From Botryosphaeria dothidea (lineage: Eukaryota; Ascomycota; Dothideomycetes; Botryosphaeriales; Botryosphaeriaceae), in NCBI GenBank assembly GCA_011503125.2, contig WWBZ02000016.1:1736001-1800000 (forward strand): DNA of 64,000 bases. Reading direction: 5' to 3'. Shown here piece after piece: positions 1-10,092 of this stretch (position 1 is the first letter of the stretch; every line of letters starts with the position of its first letter). The translations under genes were made by a program, and so were the position numbers. The notes beneath the pieces are model-generated. The model searched no databases. It was not told where the DNA came from and was given only the letters and a program-made list of their open reading frames with translations.

Positions 1-1161
1 ACCGCCGCACGAAACCCTCGTGCGCGCGCACGTACCGCACGCCCCGGCCGGCGTGCTGGTACAGCATCGGCGCGTTGCTGATGACGACCGCGACGAAGGT
101 CTCGCGGCAGGCCCAGCTGGTTGCGCGGGCGGGTGCGGCGTTGGACGGGTCCTGTTTGGGGGGAGTGTGTTAGTGCGAAGTGTTTGGTGGTGGGGGGGGG
201 GGTGGGGTTTTTTTTTTTTTTTAAACAGCAAAGGGTAGGCGATGGGTCAGAGGTGGGACTTACGCTCAATATGAGGGCGCAGCGCAGGATGCCGGCGGCC
301 ATGACGAAGATGGCGCCGCAGAAAATGACGGTCAGGGAGAGCTTGGTGCGGAGGGGCAGGGTTTTGGCGGTCCAGAGCATGCGGAGCGGGATGGAGGTGA
401 GGAGGGCGTCGGTCGAGGTGTTGAGGACGACGGTGACGTAGAGGTTGGGTTTGGAGATGGCGGGTTGGCAGTGGTCTGTGAGGGGGAGGGTCAGGGTTGG
501 AAGGTTGGTTGGTCGAGGTATGTGGGTTTTGCTTACTTCCTGGGTCGGGGTGGACTTGCCAGTTGTGGTGGAAGGGTTGGCAACCGAGGAGGGCGGTGGC
601 TTCGGTTGCGATGAACGTGGCGAGGATGATGCCGTAGCATATTTTGAGGCGGGTGTCGTATTGTTGTAATCCAGACCTTTGTCTTCTTCAGCAAGAGTAC
701 TTCCAGTCCGCGCAGTGACTCTTCGCACTCACGTAAGTCTTGAGTAAAAGAAGCAGACAGAGAGCTTACACAGCCAAAGCATCAGGATATAAAGAGCCCA
801 TCCGACGAGCTGTGTCTTTGATCCGTTGACTCTGAGGTAGTACTCGTATGATCGTAGATCCAGTTGTCTCCGTTGTTCGTCCGTCATTCCATTGTTCGCC
901 AAGCCGGCCCAGAAAGCTCCCTGCGCGTAGGCAGTGACGGTCTCGAGAGTGTATACTATCTCTAGGTGAGTTAGTCATTGCTAAAAAATAGTGAAAGGTT
1001 ACCACCATAACAAGGAGCATGCAATAATCGTCCCATTCAAGGCCCCGAATTCCTCGCGATGTTGCATTGAGAGTGACGCGGAGGCAGATGATAAGGACTC
1101 CCAGGGACAGCAGTATGAAAGCTTCTGGAGTGAAGCCGTACTCAAAACTGGTTCTTGCCAT
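1..1161 (-). CDS. Rhodopsin-domain integral membrane protein, 3' end outside window
   Basis: This is a fungal membrane protein of the rhodopsin-domain (PF20684) type, with unknown ligand and unknown role; the family is usually a seven-helix protein with a DDY motif after helix 1. Five exons can be read on the minus strand: 1161-1003, 959-733, 676-537, 475-264 and 151 to the window edge, all joining in phase. The first helix (FILLSLGVLIICLRV) is followed by WDDYCMLLVMV, then a YAQGAFWAGL loop and the helix LYILMLWLCKLSVCFFYSR. Later come NWQVHPDPG and NTSTDALLTSIPLRMLW. The last visible exon carries RETFVAVVISNAPMLY, a family hallmark. The start is the ATG at 1161, because the longer open frame begins at a GTG. 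The intron at 263-152 is long and holds G/T homopolymers. The C-terminus lies beyond base 1. The family call is from memory of these motifs. Confidence 0.82.
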
Positions 1162-4100
1162 CCTGGGCTTTCCTGGAACTAGATTGCCTGGTGAGCGGTG
1201 CACACCGGCAGGAGGTGATACTGTTGTTGCTTCAAGCGGGACAATGAAGAAGCTTTATCCTATCGTGAGCCTCGTGAATTTGGAATCTCTACCTACACAT
1301 GGCCCCAGTCTAGAGGGGGTGCGGCTGAGTTCGTGAGGCGATTCCGCATTACGGGACCTCTTTCCCTGGCTATGCATGCGGCTAGAGTTCATGTGCGTCT
1401 CTGTACAACCGTGAATGGGAATTCAACTGGTGGAATTGCTGGAAAAGAAATGTGTCTACGGGCCAAGAAACTCAATTGACAGACCTTAGCACGGGCAGGA
1501 GGTTGATCCAGATCCATCTCGCAAGACGCTTTGGCGAGCACCGAGATAAACGTATTGCTTTTTCCCGTTCATCTGTGGGGTAGATATGAAATACCTGCCG
1601 GAGAACCAAAAGCATACAATCGAGAAGCGGCTCGCGATGTGCAAAGATGCGTTCTTCAAACGGTGCTAGACCCGAAACAAGTGAGATCGGATGTACCCGC
1701 AGCCGCTTTTGTCCCGATCTCAAAGATGTCGACAGAATATAGCGCCCAACTTGGTAATACTCCTGCCACATCGGATCTTTGGATTGGCCGCCTCTTGCCG
1801 GATCTCACTCTTGCCGAGCGTTGGTCTCCACTTGGCTTGTGGGGTTTGTGACGATCTTTCTCCTTGACAGGCGGACGTTACTCCGGGGCGTTATGGCTGG
1901 CGGCTCATTTTGGCGGGACGTAGCGAGATATTTAACGCGCAGCTCGACAACCGATTCTTGGGTGTAATCCTAGTGGTCGCCTCGAGCCAGCATATCTGGA
2001 TGGTTTTGCTTATTCCGAGGTGGGCGATACGTGCCCTCACACACGGTATGGCATTGCCGCATTTGAACATCACAACTGTCAGTGAAAGTACCGAATTTTC
2101 ATCCTGGACGGACGCGAGCACGGAAAATCGGCACAGATCAGTCACGATCAAAGGCCTTGGATATCTTGCATCATACGAATTCAGAGTAGAAAGCAAGTAA
2201 TCAACCCCCGAAGCTACCATCACAAGATGTCTTCCCAAGAGCTTCAGCAGCTCAAAATGCAAACGCACTCAGAAGGCTTGGAGCTTTGAAACTAGGCCAT
2301 GAGTTCTGAAGGTAGAGAATGATTTTGTCTCTGTTGCGGCATAACGCGGTAGGATTTCTCCAATTCCGCGATGAGCTCGGCGAAGCTGAAAGATGGACCA
2401 GACTTCCCCGTCTCGTGCTACGTAGGATCCATGTTGATGCCATGTGGGGTCTTCCAAGCTTCTATTCAGCCTCACTTCGGGCTTTCAATCCCAGACCCCC
2501 GTGAAGTAACGTTCGTGGACAGATCCGCACCTGGAAGTCCGAAGTCCGACAAAGATAAGCCATGTGGACGAAGGGAGCCGGAAATCAGCCGTAAGGCAAT
2601 CAGGCTGCTTACTCTTTTGGTGGTTCTGCAAATTTAGTGGAAAGTGAACTGGTTTGGTAGGTCTTCGACATGCAGCTGTATGTGGGGCAATTCAACAGTG
2701 ATGTGCGAATTCACGTAGCTTGTAGACTGGGATCACTGCGCAGCTCTCTTTGCTGCATGGAACTTAACTCATCATTCAAAGCGATGCTGCAGAGCTTCGT
2801 TTGCTGGAATAATGTGCTTGACTTCCGCCCAAACTATAGGCCCAAGACATGTCGGAAAGTGATCATCCTTCAGGAATTTAACGAACCGGCAAGAACACAA
2901 AAACAGATAAAAGATGGAAAAGGCACAGCGAGATGAACTGATAAGATAGACGAAGTCCATTTCTTGTGGGAGATGATTCTAAGAGGTAGGCCTGTGTGAG
3001 TTGTCCGGCTTGTTGAGTAGTTTCAAGCGTGCGGTGAATGCCAAAGGACAGAAAAGGTACGAGACTAGCCGGCTTTGAGACCGGAAGCCAGCCCCACCGT
3101 CCCAATTACGTCTTCGGGATTGCGAATGCATATTATGCCGGTGCGCATTCGCGAAAGTGACCTCTTTCAAGACCGTGTTCCGGCAGATCCGAATACGGTA
3201 GCGATCGGTGGCGGTGGCTGTTGCAGTCGGACTCACACATCAGCTACCCGACGACATTCGGTATTTTGCGAGCCCCTTGGCCGACACATACCCCGGTGCA
3301 AGCCTCAGTTCTGCCAAAAATGAATGCTCATCTCCGGTATTTCCAGAGTACCTATAGCCTCCGCTCTAGGCGGTGGATCAATCTCCGCCACAAAATAGTG
3401 CCACCCGGATTTTCCAGGCGAGAATCCGGCAAGAGGAAGACGAGGAGACGGAACGATCGTATTGCGTATTCGTTGAAAGCGAAAACGACAGACTGTTCAG
3501 ACTGCGTGTGGTGCTATAAAGGGTCAAGAGGAAAAGCATGGAATCAACCAACATGGATTCAAACTTCTTGCTTCGGCGGTCTGAAGCTGCCATTATCGAG
3601 TCTTTTATCACCCTCCTTGCCGCGACGTTTTCCTTCAGCGCACCATTGATGTTGCCGTCTGGAATGCATGAGCATAAGCTCCGTCATCAACACCTCAAAC
3701 CGACGAGGACAACTGCAGGGCCATCAACCGCTACTAAGCTACACCCTGATTTGAACGAGTGCGGAAGGAAGTCCAGCGGTGAATTGAGGAGCAAGAGCGA
3801 CAAAGTCAAGATTTGAAGAAGTTCAGGCGCAGGGCAGCCGAGCGGGATGAAGCACGGCCGATGTGCTTGTCGACCCTGGAAGCAGCGCGTGAGGAAGAGC
3901 CGGTCACACGGCAGTGCCGACGTGTGTTGGATCAGCATTAGAGGTGAGCAACGGGTGCGCCATGCCTGGGCTTAATGGAGTTTCATTATTCTGACGATCT
4001 TACAGAGCGAATCAGGGCGTCTCGTGCATGTTAGGCCGACTGACGGCACAGCTGATGGAAGCTAGATGGCGCAGCTGTGGCGACCGAGGAAGTCTATCGA

Positions 4101-4715
4101 GCGGTGGTGCCGCAGGCCAGCACTTTGTTATAGCATCCATTTACCCTGGGTTTCAGCAGGGCTTGGAGGTGGACGGGGATGGCTCGGAGAGTCTGGAGCT
4201 GAGGCTGATGGCTTTACTTGGGGCGGCGCCTGGACGGATGCGGGGAAGGGGTCATGTTGACGGGCGGCGCGTCAGATTCGCGTGGCAGACAATCAATGCG
4301 ACGAGGTGGAAAGATGGGGTTGACCGGGATTAGGGAGTGATAAGGCACGGCGCAGGCGCGGAGCCCTGAATATTGCTCGCCGGGGATGCGCACAGCGGCC
4401 GCGCTCATTGGGCGCAGAACACGGGCCGGGATGTGGGCGCTCGTATTGATTGGCCGTCCGTCGCGGCCCCTCCAATTTCCCTGCCTACCACTCGAGCAGA
4501 AAGCTCATTAAAGATCGCTCCACGCGCGAGCTCACGCTACGATAATACTAGCCGCTGAGCCCCCTTCGCTGCTGCCGAACGCTCTCTTCTTCCCTACAAG
4601 CATCTTCAAGCAGGCCTCCCAAGCCCCACCAACCCACCAGCGCACCGCTCATCACTGCTCGCCGCCCGCCCGCCGCCTGCCTACCCAGCAATAATCATCC
4701 AGCACCACCATCGCC
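1162..4715. other. Gene-poor 3.5 kb with no supportable gene
   Basis: Both strands hold only short open frames that overlap one another without a conserved motif or a convincing chain of splice sites. One stretch, 3783-3941 on the plus strand, reads as a charged segment (EEQERQSQDLKKFRRRAAER) that looks like protein sequence, but a stop lies directly upstream and no splice site rescues it. It may be the tail of a dead gene. Bases from about 4300 to 4715 are the likely promoter and leader of the next gene: the last 130 bases are rich in C, A and CT before the ATG at 4716. Confidence 0.5.
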
Positions 4716-5206
4716 ATGGTTGACTGCGACACCGACCCCAACAACTCGGCGTGCGAGAAGCCCGTCAGCGACGTGCTCAAGACCGCCGTGCCCGTCTCCA
4801 TCTTCGCAGTGTAAGCCTGACGCCCGCCAGGCGACGCTCTGCCAAGACTAACCCCGAGAAAAGCATCTTCCTGACCGCCGGCATCGTTTTCTACATGATC
4901 ATGCGCAAGCGCCGCATGGCCGAGCGCATTGCTGAGGAGAAGGCCCGCCAGAAGTACGCCGACCTGGGCTTCGACGACGACGAGCCGCAGCACAAGCGCG
5001 GCAAGAAGAGCTCGCCGCCTCGCGCACCCATGCAGCCCTCGCGCTCCAACAACCGACAGAGCACCGGTCCCGGCGATTCGAACAACAACTACCTCTCAAA
5101 CCCGAACATGTACCTGCGCAACGAGGGCAGCTCCTTCCAGCTCTCACAGATGCATCCCTCGCTGGACGGCCAGCAAAAACCCGCAACCCAAAAGGAGTTT
5201 GTCTAG
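4716..5206 (+). CDS. Small single-pass membrane protein, unknown function
   Basis: Two exons, 4716-4810 and 4864-5206, joined by a 53-nt GTAAGC...AAAG intron, give 145 residues. The start sits in a good context (TCGCCATGG). The N-terminus is acidic and cysteine-containing (MVDCDTDPNNSACEKP). A hydrophobic helix follows at about residues 26-44 (AVPVSIFAVIFLTAGIVFYMI), then an RKRR stop-transfer cluster and a charged helix (AERIAEEKARQKYADLGFDDD). The rest is a low-complexity tail rich in N, S, Q and P. The N-terminus is probably luminal or extracellular and the tail cytosolic, which is inferred from the positive-inside rule. I do not recognise the family. It converges on the F-box gene, with 170 bases between the two stops. 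Confidence 0.75.
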
Positions 5207-5376
5207 CCGCCTCGTGCAATGTCCATTTCTACCTTTCCAAATTCGGTCGGCCCGTTTTCCAGCGTTTCCCGCCTCTTTCCGCCATTATTTCTTTCCATCT
5301 ATTGCTGGCTGCTCCTCCTCGTATATGAGGCTTTTGGCCATCACGGACCATGCATACCCTTGGCGTTTCTTCCATT

Positions 5377-6810
5377 TCAGAAGCTGTACACTCGCACCCT
5401 TGCAAGCCTGTAGTAATAGTCCCACGGCCTGCATTTCCAGCTCACCATCTGCTGATGATACTCTACTCCATCCCGGATCTGACTTGGTGTCATTCTCGTC
5501 GTCCTTGTACACTCACAACCGAGGTTAGCCGGCATTTCGTCGATTTCTGCTCCCGCCGGCCGCGTAATGAGAATCAGGCGGTCCTCGTAACAGCGAAACA
5601 GTGTCACCTGTCGCAGTTGTGCCATGGTGCCTAAGCACTGAAACACCTGGCTCCACTGCCCTTCAACAATAGACGCTTCCCGGAACTCCACTTCCTCCAA
5701 CTTGTCGCATCTCTGGAGCAGGTTCACCAGGTCGTCCGTTCGTATGCGGAAGCCACGCAATGTAAGGGAACGTAGGCTGGATGCTGCTACCCTCCTGGCG
5801 AAAGCAGAGAAGTCCTGCTCCTCTCCTTCGTCGACGACCCTTATATTGGGCTTGACGCGCAGGATGTCAACATTTCTCAATCTACCCGCGGCCGCAAGCA
5901 GCTGCTCAAACCCTTCGAGAGCTCCGTCAACGGGAGGCCGCGGCTCTTTCTTCGCAAATTTTCCCCACGTCAGCAACCCAATTCCAGTAATGCTTACGGT
6001 CAGGGATGTCACACACGACAAGGCCGTCTCGAGCTCGGCCTTTGGCATCGTCTGAATGAGTTCCCGCAACTCCGTAGCCAGAAGGCTGCATCCCCACGCT
6101 CTTGAATACGCCGAGATGCTCTCGATGGCTATCTTGGTGCGCACCATCGCTTTCAGCACGATCGCAAAGTCGTGATTCGCCATCATCCGCAGGTCGTCCC
6201 TGTCGCCGCACCCATAATCGTCTATCGGATGGCCACCGGCAGGAGGACGTCGTGCCCGCCCCATCGTCGCCCCCGACGCGCGCAGACGCGCCTTCCGGCC
6301 CGGCGGCGTCTCCCAGCTCCTCAGCCCCACGGCATCCAGTGCGAGCCGCTCCAGCTTCCCCAGCGCGCCGAAGGCGGCGCACAGCAGCTCCAGGTCGCGG
6401 CCGCTCGCCCGCAGCTCCTCGCCCGCTTCCCGCGCCGCCCGGTGGTGGTCCGGGAAGACCTCGTGCACCGCCGCGTCTTCCGCGTCGCTGGCGCTCGAGG
6501 AATCGTCTCGTCCGATCGCGTCCTCGCTGGGGCGCTGCCGGTCGCCCCCGCCGTCCAGCAGCGTCGTCACGAGCGTGATGGCGCGGACCAGATGACCGAT
6601 CGGGCTAGCGGCGATGGCGGCGAGGCGCGCGAGCGAGCGCGGAGACATGTCGCAGGTTGGCGAGGTGAAGCGCTGCTCGAACCGCCTGTCGGTGGCTTTG
6701 GCGCGGAGGGTCCGGCATGTCAGGCGAAGCGTCAGGATGTCGGAGAAGGGGAGATCGTCGGTGATGTACCGGATGAGCTCCACCGGAAGGCTACAGATGC
6801 CGCCGCTCAT
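5377..6810 (-). CDS. F-box protein
   Basis: An uninterrupted frame of 477 residues opens at the ATG at 6810. The N-terminal F-box reads SLPVELIRYITDDLPFSDIL followed by TLRLTCRTLRAKA, at about residues 7-45. F-box proteins use this segment to bind Skp1 and bring substrates to an SCF ubiquitin ligase. The remainder resembles a degenerate leucine-rich or solenoid region (for example DLELLCAAFGALGKLERLALD, SSLRSLTLRGFRI and LVNLLQRCDKLEEVEF), so it probably recruits substrate; its target is unknown. An acidic, serine-rich insertion lies near residues 100-130. The start codon is preceded, after a single T, by a run of 15 A in the sense strand, so a poly(A) leader touches the start. The frame is open further upstream, but the F-box placement favours this ATG. 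Confidence 0.82.
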   Translation of the reverse strand: MSGGICSLPVELIRYITDDLPFSDILTLRLTCRTLRAKATDRRFEQRFTSPTCDMSPRSLARLAAIAASPIGHLVRAITLVTTLLDGGGDRQRPSEDAIGRDDSSSASDAEDAAVHEVFPDHHRAAREAGEELRASGRDLELLCAAFGALGKLERLALDAVGLRSWETPPGRKARLRASGATMGRARRPPAGGHPIDDYGCGDRDDLRMMANHDFAIVLKAMVRTKIAIESISAYSRAWGCSLLATELRELIQTMPKAELETALSCVTSLTVSITGIGLLTWGKFAKKEPRPPVDGALEGFEQLLAAAGRLRNVDILRVKPNIRVVDEGEEQDFSAFARRVAASSLRSLTLRGFRIRTDDLVNLLQRCDKLEEVEFREASIVEGQWSQVFQCLGTMAQLRQVTLFRCYEDRLILITRPAGAEIDEMPANLGCECTRTTRMTPSQIRDGVEYHQQMVSWKCRPWDYYYRLARVRVYSF

Positions 6811-6811
6811 A

Positions 6812-6826
6812 TTTTTTTTTTTTTTT
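6812..6826 (-). repeat. A15 tract immediately before the F-box gene start
   Basis: Fifteen T on the plus strand, read as A15 in the direction of the F-box gene, end one base before its ATG. It is one of seven A/T runs of 12-17 nt in the window, and all of them are outside coding exons. Confidence 0.9.
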
Positions 6827-7455
6827 GGTGCGATACGATGGCGGAAAGTGCGAGTTTCGAAATGTTTTATGGAGGGGCTTCGAGGTTTTATACATGGCTG
6901 TTTGTTGTTATCATCGAGGCGCGCAGTCAGGCAACAGCGCGAAGGATGCGGCTCAAGGCCCGTATCTGTATAACTAGTGCAATTTCTAGTGTGACCCCAC
7001 TTCCGCCGCGGGCTTGCGGATGGGCCTCTCTCCATCATTTCTTGAACTACACGCTTTGCCAAGTGATAAAGCCTTCTGACCCTGTAGGCAACGGCGAGCA
7101 CATTTCTTCGGGAACGCCGACTTCATGTTGGTGCTTGCTCTTTTCATTATTCCTAGAAAGTCGTTCCTAATGCCCACTTACCACCGCAAGGTTTTTGTGG
7201 AGTGACTTAGCTTCCTGACTTCAAAGAAGAAGCGCACAGGCCGACGATCTTCGAATGCTAGCAATGCCCCAGAATGTGCTTAGTCCAAACTCGCCGAGCA
7301 GAACGAAGCGCTTATACATCCATGATATATTTTAGTCCAGTTGTCAGTGATTGAAATCCTGCTGATAGGTCCGCGATTGGGCTTGGCACCTGCCGCCTAG
7401 GACAGCCCCCAGTCGAGCTGCACGACATTTTACGTCGGGCTAAACGCTTACGTGC

Positions 7456-8480
7456 ATGCTGGATCCTCGCCTGTTGTCGACTCACGTGAGACTTGAGAGC
7501 CCTAAGTTTATGTCATCAATGGATTCGCCGGCCGCATATTGGGTACCGTTGCCTGCCTGCCTGCAACCGATTGTTTCGGCCGACCGCGATGCTCTTTCGG
7601 CTTCGCTTTTTACATCGGCCATGGATTCTTCCACAGTGGATGGCGCTCTTACCACGGCATTTCAAAGCTTGTCTCTGTGGTCTACAAGAATCTGCGATGA
7701 TGGCACCGTCCTATTCAAGCAGATCGGTGGTCCTCTTGTGACAACTGCGAGCAGCTTGCCTCAGATCCCTCCTCACGTCTTAAGGCATGACTGCGATATA
7801 GGAGCGGGCAAGAGCTTCCAGGTCAACCGTGAAATAATCACCGGTCTCGACAAAGAATTGTTCGGGATCGCCTCTTCGACGGGTCGGAGGCCTCGAAGAG
7901 ATCAAAGAGGGATACGGAGTGATCGATCACTTGCGTGGAAGACTGGCGATCCCCAAACCAAGAGATTTCATCGAGCAACGCTTCAATTTCCTTGAGATAT
8001 GTAGTAGCATACCTCCTGACGTCGGAGCAATGATCAACACTACACTACAGACTTCAATTGCGGACCTCGAACGTCCACGGTGGAATTGCAAGAGCGGCTC
8101 GTGGAAGAGCTGGAGCGTACTGCTGCCCAAACATCCCAGTCAACCTCTAGAAGCGCAACTCAAGGTTCGCTGGCGAAGCGGTATCTGAAAGAGGCCATGC
8201 TCTGATACAGCTGAGTGTTTGCTACCATATAGGATTTGGAGTGAAATCAGACAGAAAGCGCTCATTTGACTACTTTTCTGAGGCTGCCGACGACTGCCCT
8301 GATAATATGGCAATCAAAAAGATCAGAGACCAAGTTGATCTGGCCGTGTCTCAGAAAAATGATCTGCACAAGCCAAATGCTGGACGTTCGGAATTCTCAA
8401 AGCGTGTTCCACTGTCTCCGCAAGATGTTAATGAGATGACGAGGCAGGCTTTCGGGAATCTCGACGAATTTATAATATAG
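7456..8480 (+). pseudogene. Possible decayed protein gene, unrecognised
   Basis: Protein-like segments lie in all three plus frames. They include residues around DGALTTAFQSLSLWSTRICDD (frame of 7456) and a stretch GLEEIKEGYGVIDHLRGRLA through PKPRDFIEQRFNFLEICSSI (frame of 7919). A third, charged segment is QVDLAVSQKNDLHKPNAGRS (frame of 8241). RDRLFDGSEA in the third frame at about 7863 seems to join the first segment to the second. No set of splice sites links them into one frame, so a frameshifted relic is more likely than a live gene. The function is not recognised. The flanks, 6827-7455 and 8481-8640, hold nothing I can name apart from an A12 run at 8613-8624. Confidence 0.25.
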
Positions 8481-8639
8481 ACTAACCGCTTCTTGAAGGT
8501 GGAAACATTGACTCGAGCGTGGTCGGGGACGCCAGAAACAGGAAGTTCAGCACTTGGAAGCTTTCTCGTGTTCTCCCCTTGGTTCAAGACCTTGACCAGA
8601 GAGATGATTCTGAAAAAAAAAAAAGCTCTCCACTACTGC

Positions 8640-8860
8640 TGTTAAATAATTGATGACGGTAGATAATCGTATTGGTCTTGGCATGGAGTCGTAGGTGGTG
8701 TAGGGGAGGTTCCCGCTTATACTAACAGGAAGTATATAAAGTTGAAATTTCTATCTAGTAGCTCTATTAATTTAGTTAGACTTTTTCTTCTCTAAAAGAT
8801 AATCTTATTAGAGCGAACTTACTATTAGTCTTAATAGACTTAACATTCGCCTGCTTGGGA
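8640..8860. repeat. AT-rich, TpA-rich island, possibly a RIP-mutated repeat
   Basis: The base composition drops sharply here, with dense TA steps (for example ATAAAGTTGAAATTTC and TATTAATTTAGTTAGAC) in a neighbourhood that is otherwise GC-balanced. Such islands in ascomycetes commonly come from repeat-induced point mutation of transposon copies. No open frame or terminal repeat is evident. The island lies between the decayed stretch at 7.5-8.5 kb and the truncated dehydrogenase. Confidence 0.45.
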
Positions 8861-8930
8861 TTCTCCTGTTTATCTAGCTACACAAATAGACGACCGTTGC
8901 CTGCCGGCTACCGGCTACGCATACCGCGAC

Positions 8931-8977
8931 GGTCCGACCACGGTCCGAGCGACGGTCCGAATCGAGAAGCGGTCCGA
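8931..8977. repeat. Four copies of GGTCCGA in 47 bases
   Basis: The 7-mer GGTCCGA starts at 8931, 8942, 8954 and 8971. The spacing is 11, 12 and 17 bases, and the first and third copies share a GCGAC prefix. A further tandem pair of CCGGCTA lies just upstream at about 8904-8917. This could be the subterminal repeat of a transposon remnant or a binding-site array; nothing in the sequence decides between them. Confidence 0.6.
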
Positions 8978-9143
8978 ACGACAAAAAAGCCGGACGACTG
9001 TAATTGCTTCTATCTGACCAATGGATACATACCCATATAAAGCTGTGGTGATGGTGAACTAAATTCTTCTGAACGGAAATATCGTCCAGAGCAATGATCG
9101 ATAAACTCCATCGTGATGAAAGCATTTCGTTTCGAAAACTACT

Positions 9144-9710
9144 TTACTGGACTCGATGGTGACAGCGTACCACGCCGTCGTCGTCTCTGCCGGCGGTAAC
9201 AAATCGACCGTGGTGGGAATTATCGGCCTGCGAGGGCTCGGCCTCAATGGCGTTACCATCTCAGCACCACAAAGGGCAGAAGTGTACGGCGTTGACGTCA
9301 ACACGGCTAAATTCGACGAAGCCAAGCGTTGCGGCACCATCGAATGCTCCTCAAGCTTGGATTATTTCTCAGATGTCTCATTTGACGTCGTCATCGACTT
9401 GGTCGGCATGGGTTCGACAACTGCTGTGGCCGTTTCGGCTAGGAGGACTCCAGAAACCGGCGTCCTTGTACGGCTAGGCGCGACAAGCGTGCACATCCCA
9501 TTGTCTTCGTTCGTCACACGAGATATCACTCTGCGATCGTCTTTGGGAGGGACTGTGGAAGAGCTGGAGACCGTTTTGGGCCTTATAGCTTCCGGCCTTA
9601 TCTCGCCAAAAGTCGAGGAAATCCGTTTCGAAGACATCCCAAACGGACTGGAGCGTCTGGAGGGGAATCAAGTCAATGGGCGGCTCTTCGCTTCTCCCAG
9701 AAAAGCCTAA
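9144..9710 (+). pseudogene. 5'-truncated zinc-type alcohol dehydrogenase (nucleotide-binding half only)
   Basis: About 185 residues match the C-terminal half of medium-chain dehydrogenases: SMVTAYHAVVV, then a Rossmann strand-turn IIGLRGLGLNG, EVYGVDVNTAKFDEAKRCG, FDVVIDLVGMG, DITLRSSLGGTVEELETVL, and GRLFASPRKA at the end. The GroES-like catalytic half, with its zinc-binding Cys/His residues, is missing. Upstream of about 9144 homology stops and AT-rich, repeat-bearing DNA begins. The glycine motif is altered (GLRGLG where GLGGLG is usual), and the GRVVLVGLG segment reads GVLVRLG. Without the catalytic domain it cannot be an active dehydrogenase. The frame itself is still open, so the loss may be recent, or the piece may be expressed as a fragment. 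Confidence 0.8.
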
Positions 9711-10092
9711 GCCAAAGCACAGAAAGGATCGAATTAGACGTAGTCTAATGTCAGTCAGTCTGAGAATGGTTGGCATGCCTCATCCAGAGCTGTGCAGCTT
9801 GGTAAGGTTGAGTGATGGGGCGCAACGGCATCTGCAGCGGGGGATTCCCGCCGTTTTCTTTGTGTTCCATGGGCACAAGCACTCCTTCACGGTAATCAGG
9901 CCACGTCGCCCTCAATTTCTGCCACGAGGATTGGACTGGTTTTCAATACACGTGGTTCGTGTACAGACTGACAGTGATCAAGTGACTCTGGTGTAACGTC
10001 AACTAAGGTTTAACCGTAGCCTGAAGATGGTAACTCTTAGTCAGGCTAGCAGTGCTGCCTTTTCTCCGTTGAGCAAAGGCATAATAGGAATT
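9711..10092. other. Intergenic, nothing recognised
   Basis: These 382 bases separate the dehydrogenase fragment from the convergent Zn2Cys6 gene. They hold short shadow frames only. The right-hand end (AT-rich, with TTTTATAGGG) is probably the 3' untranslated region of the Zn2Cys6 gene. Confidence 0.5.

Noticed and set aside
1162..1203. Start of the rhodopsin-like protein at 1203.
   Set aside because: The codon is GTG; the first ATG in frame, at 1161, leaves the complete first helix.
1162..4715. Search for a transposon with terminal repeats or a HET-domain gene in the 3.5-kb gap.
   Set aside because: No reverse transcriptase, transposase or HET motif and no matching ends could be read.
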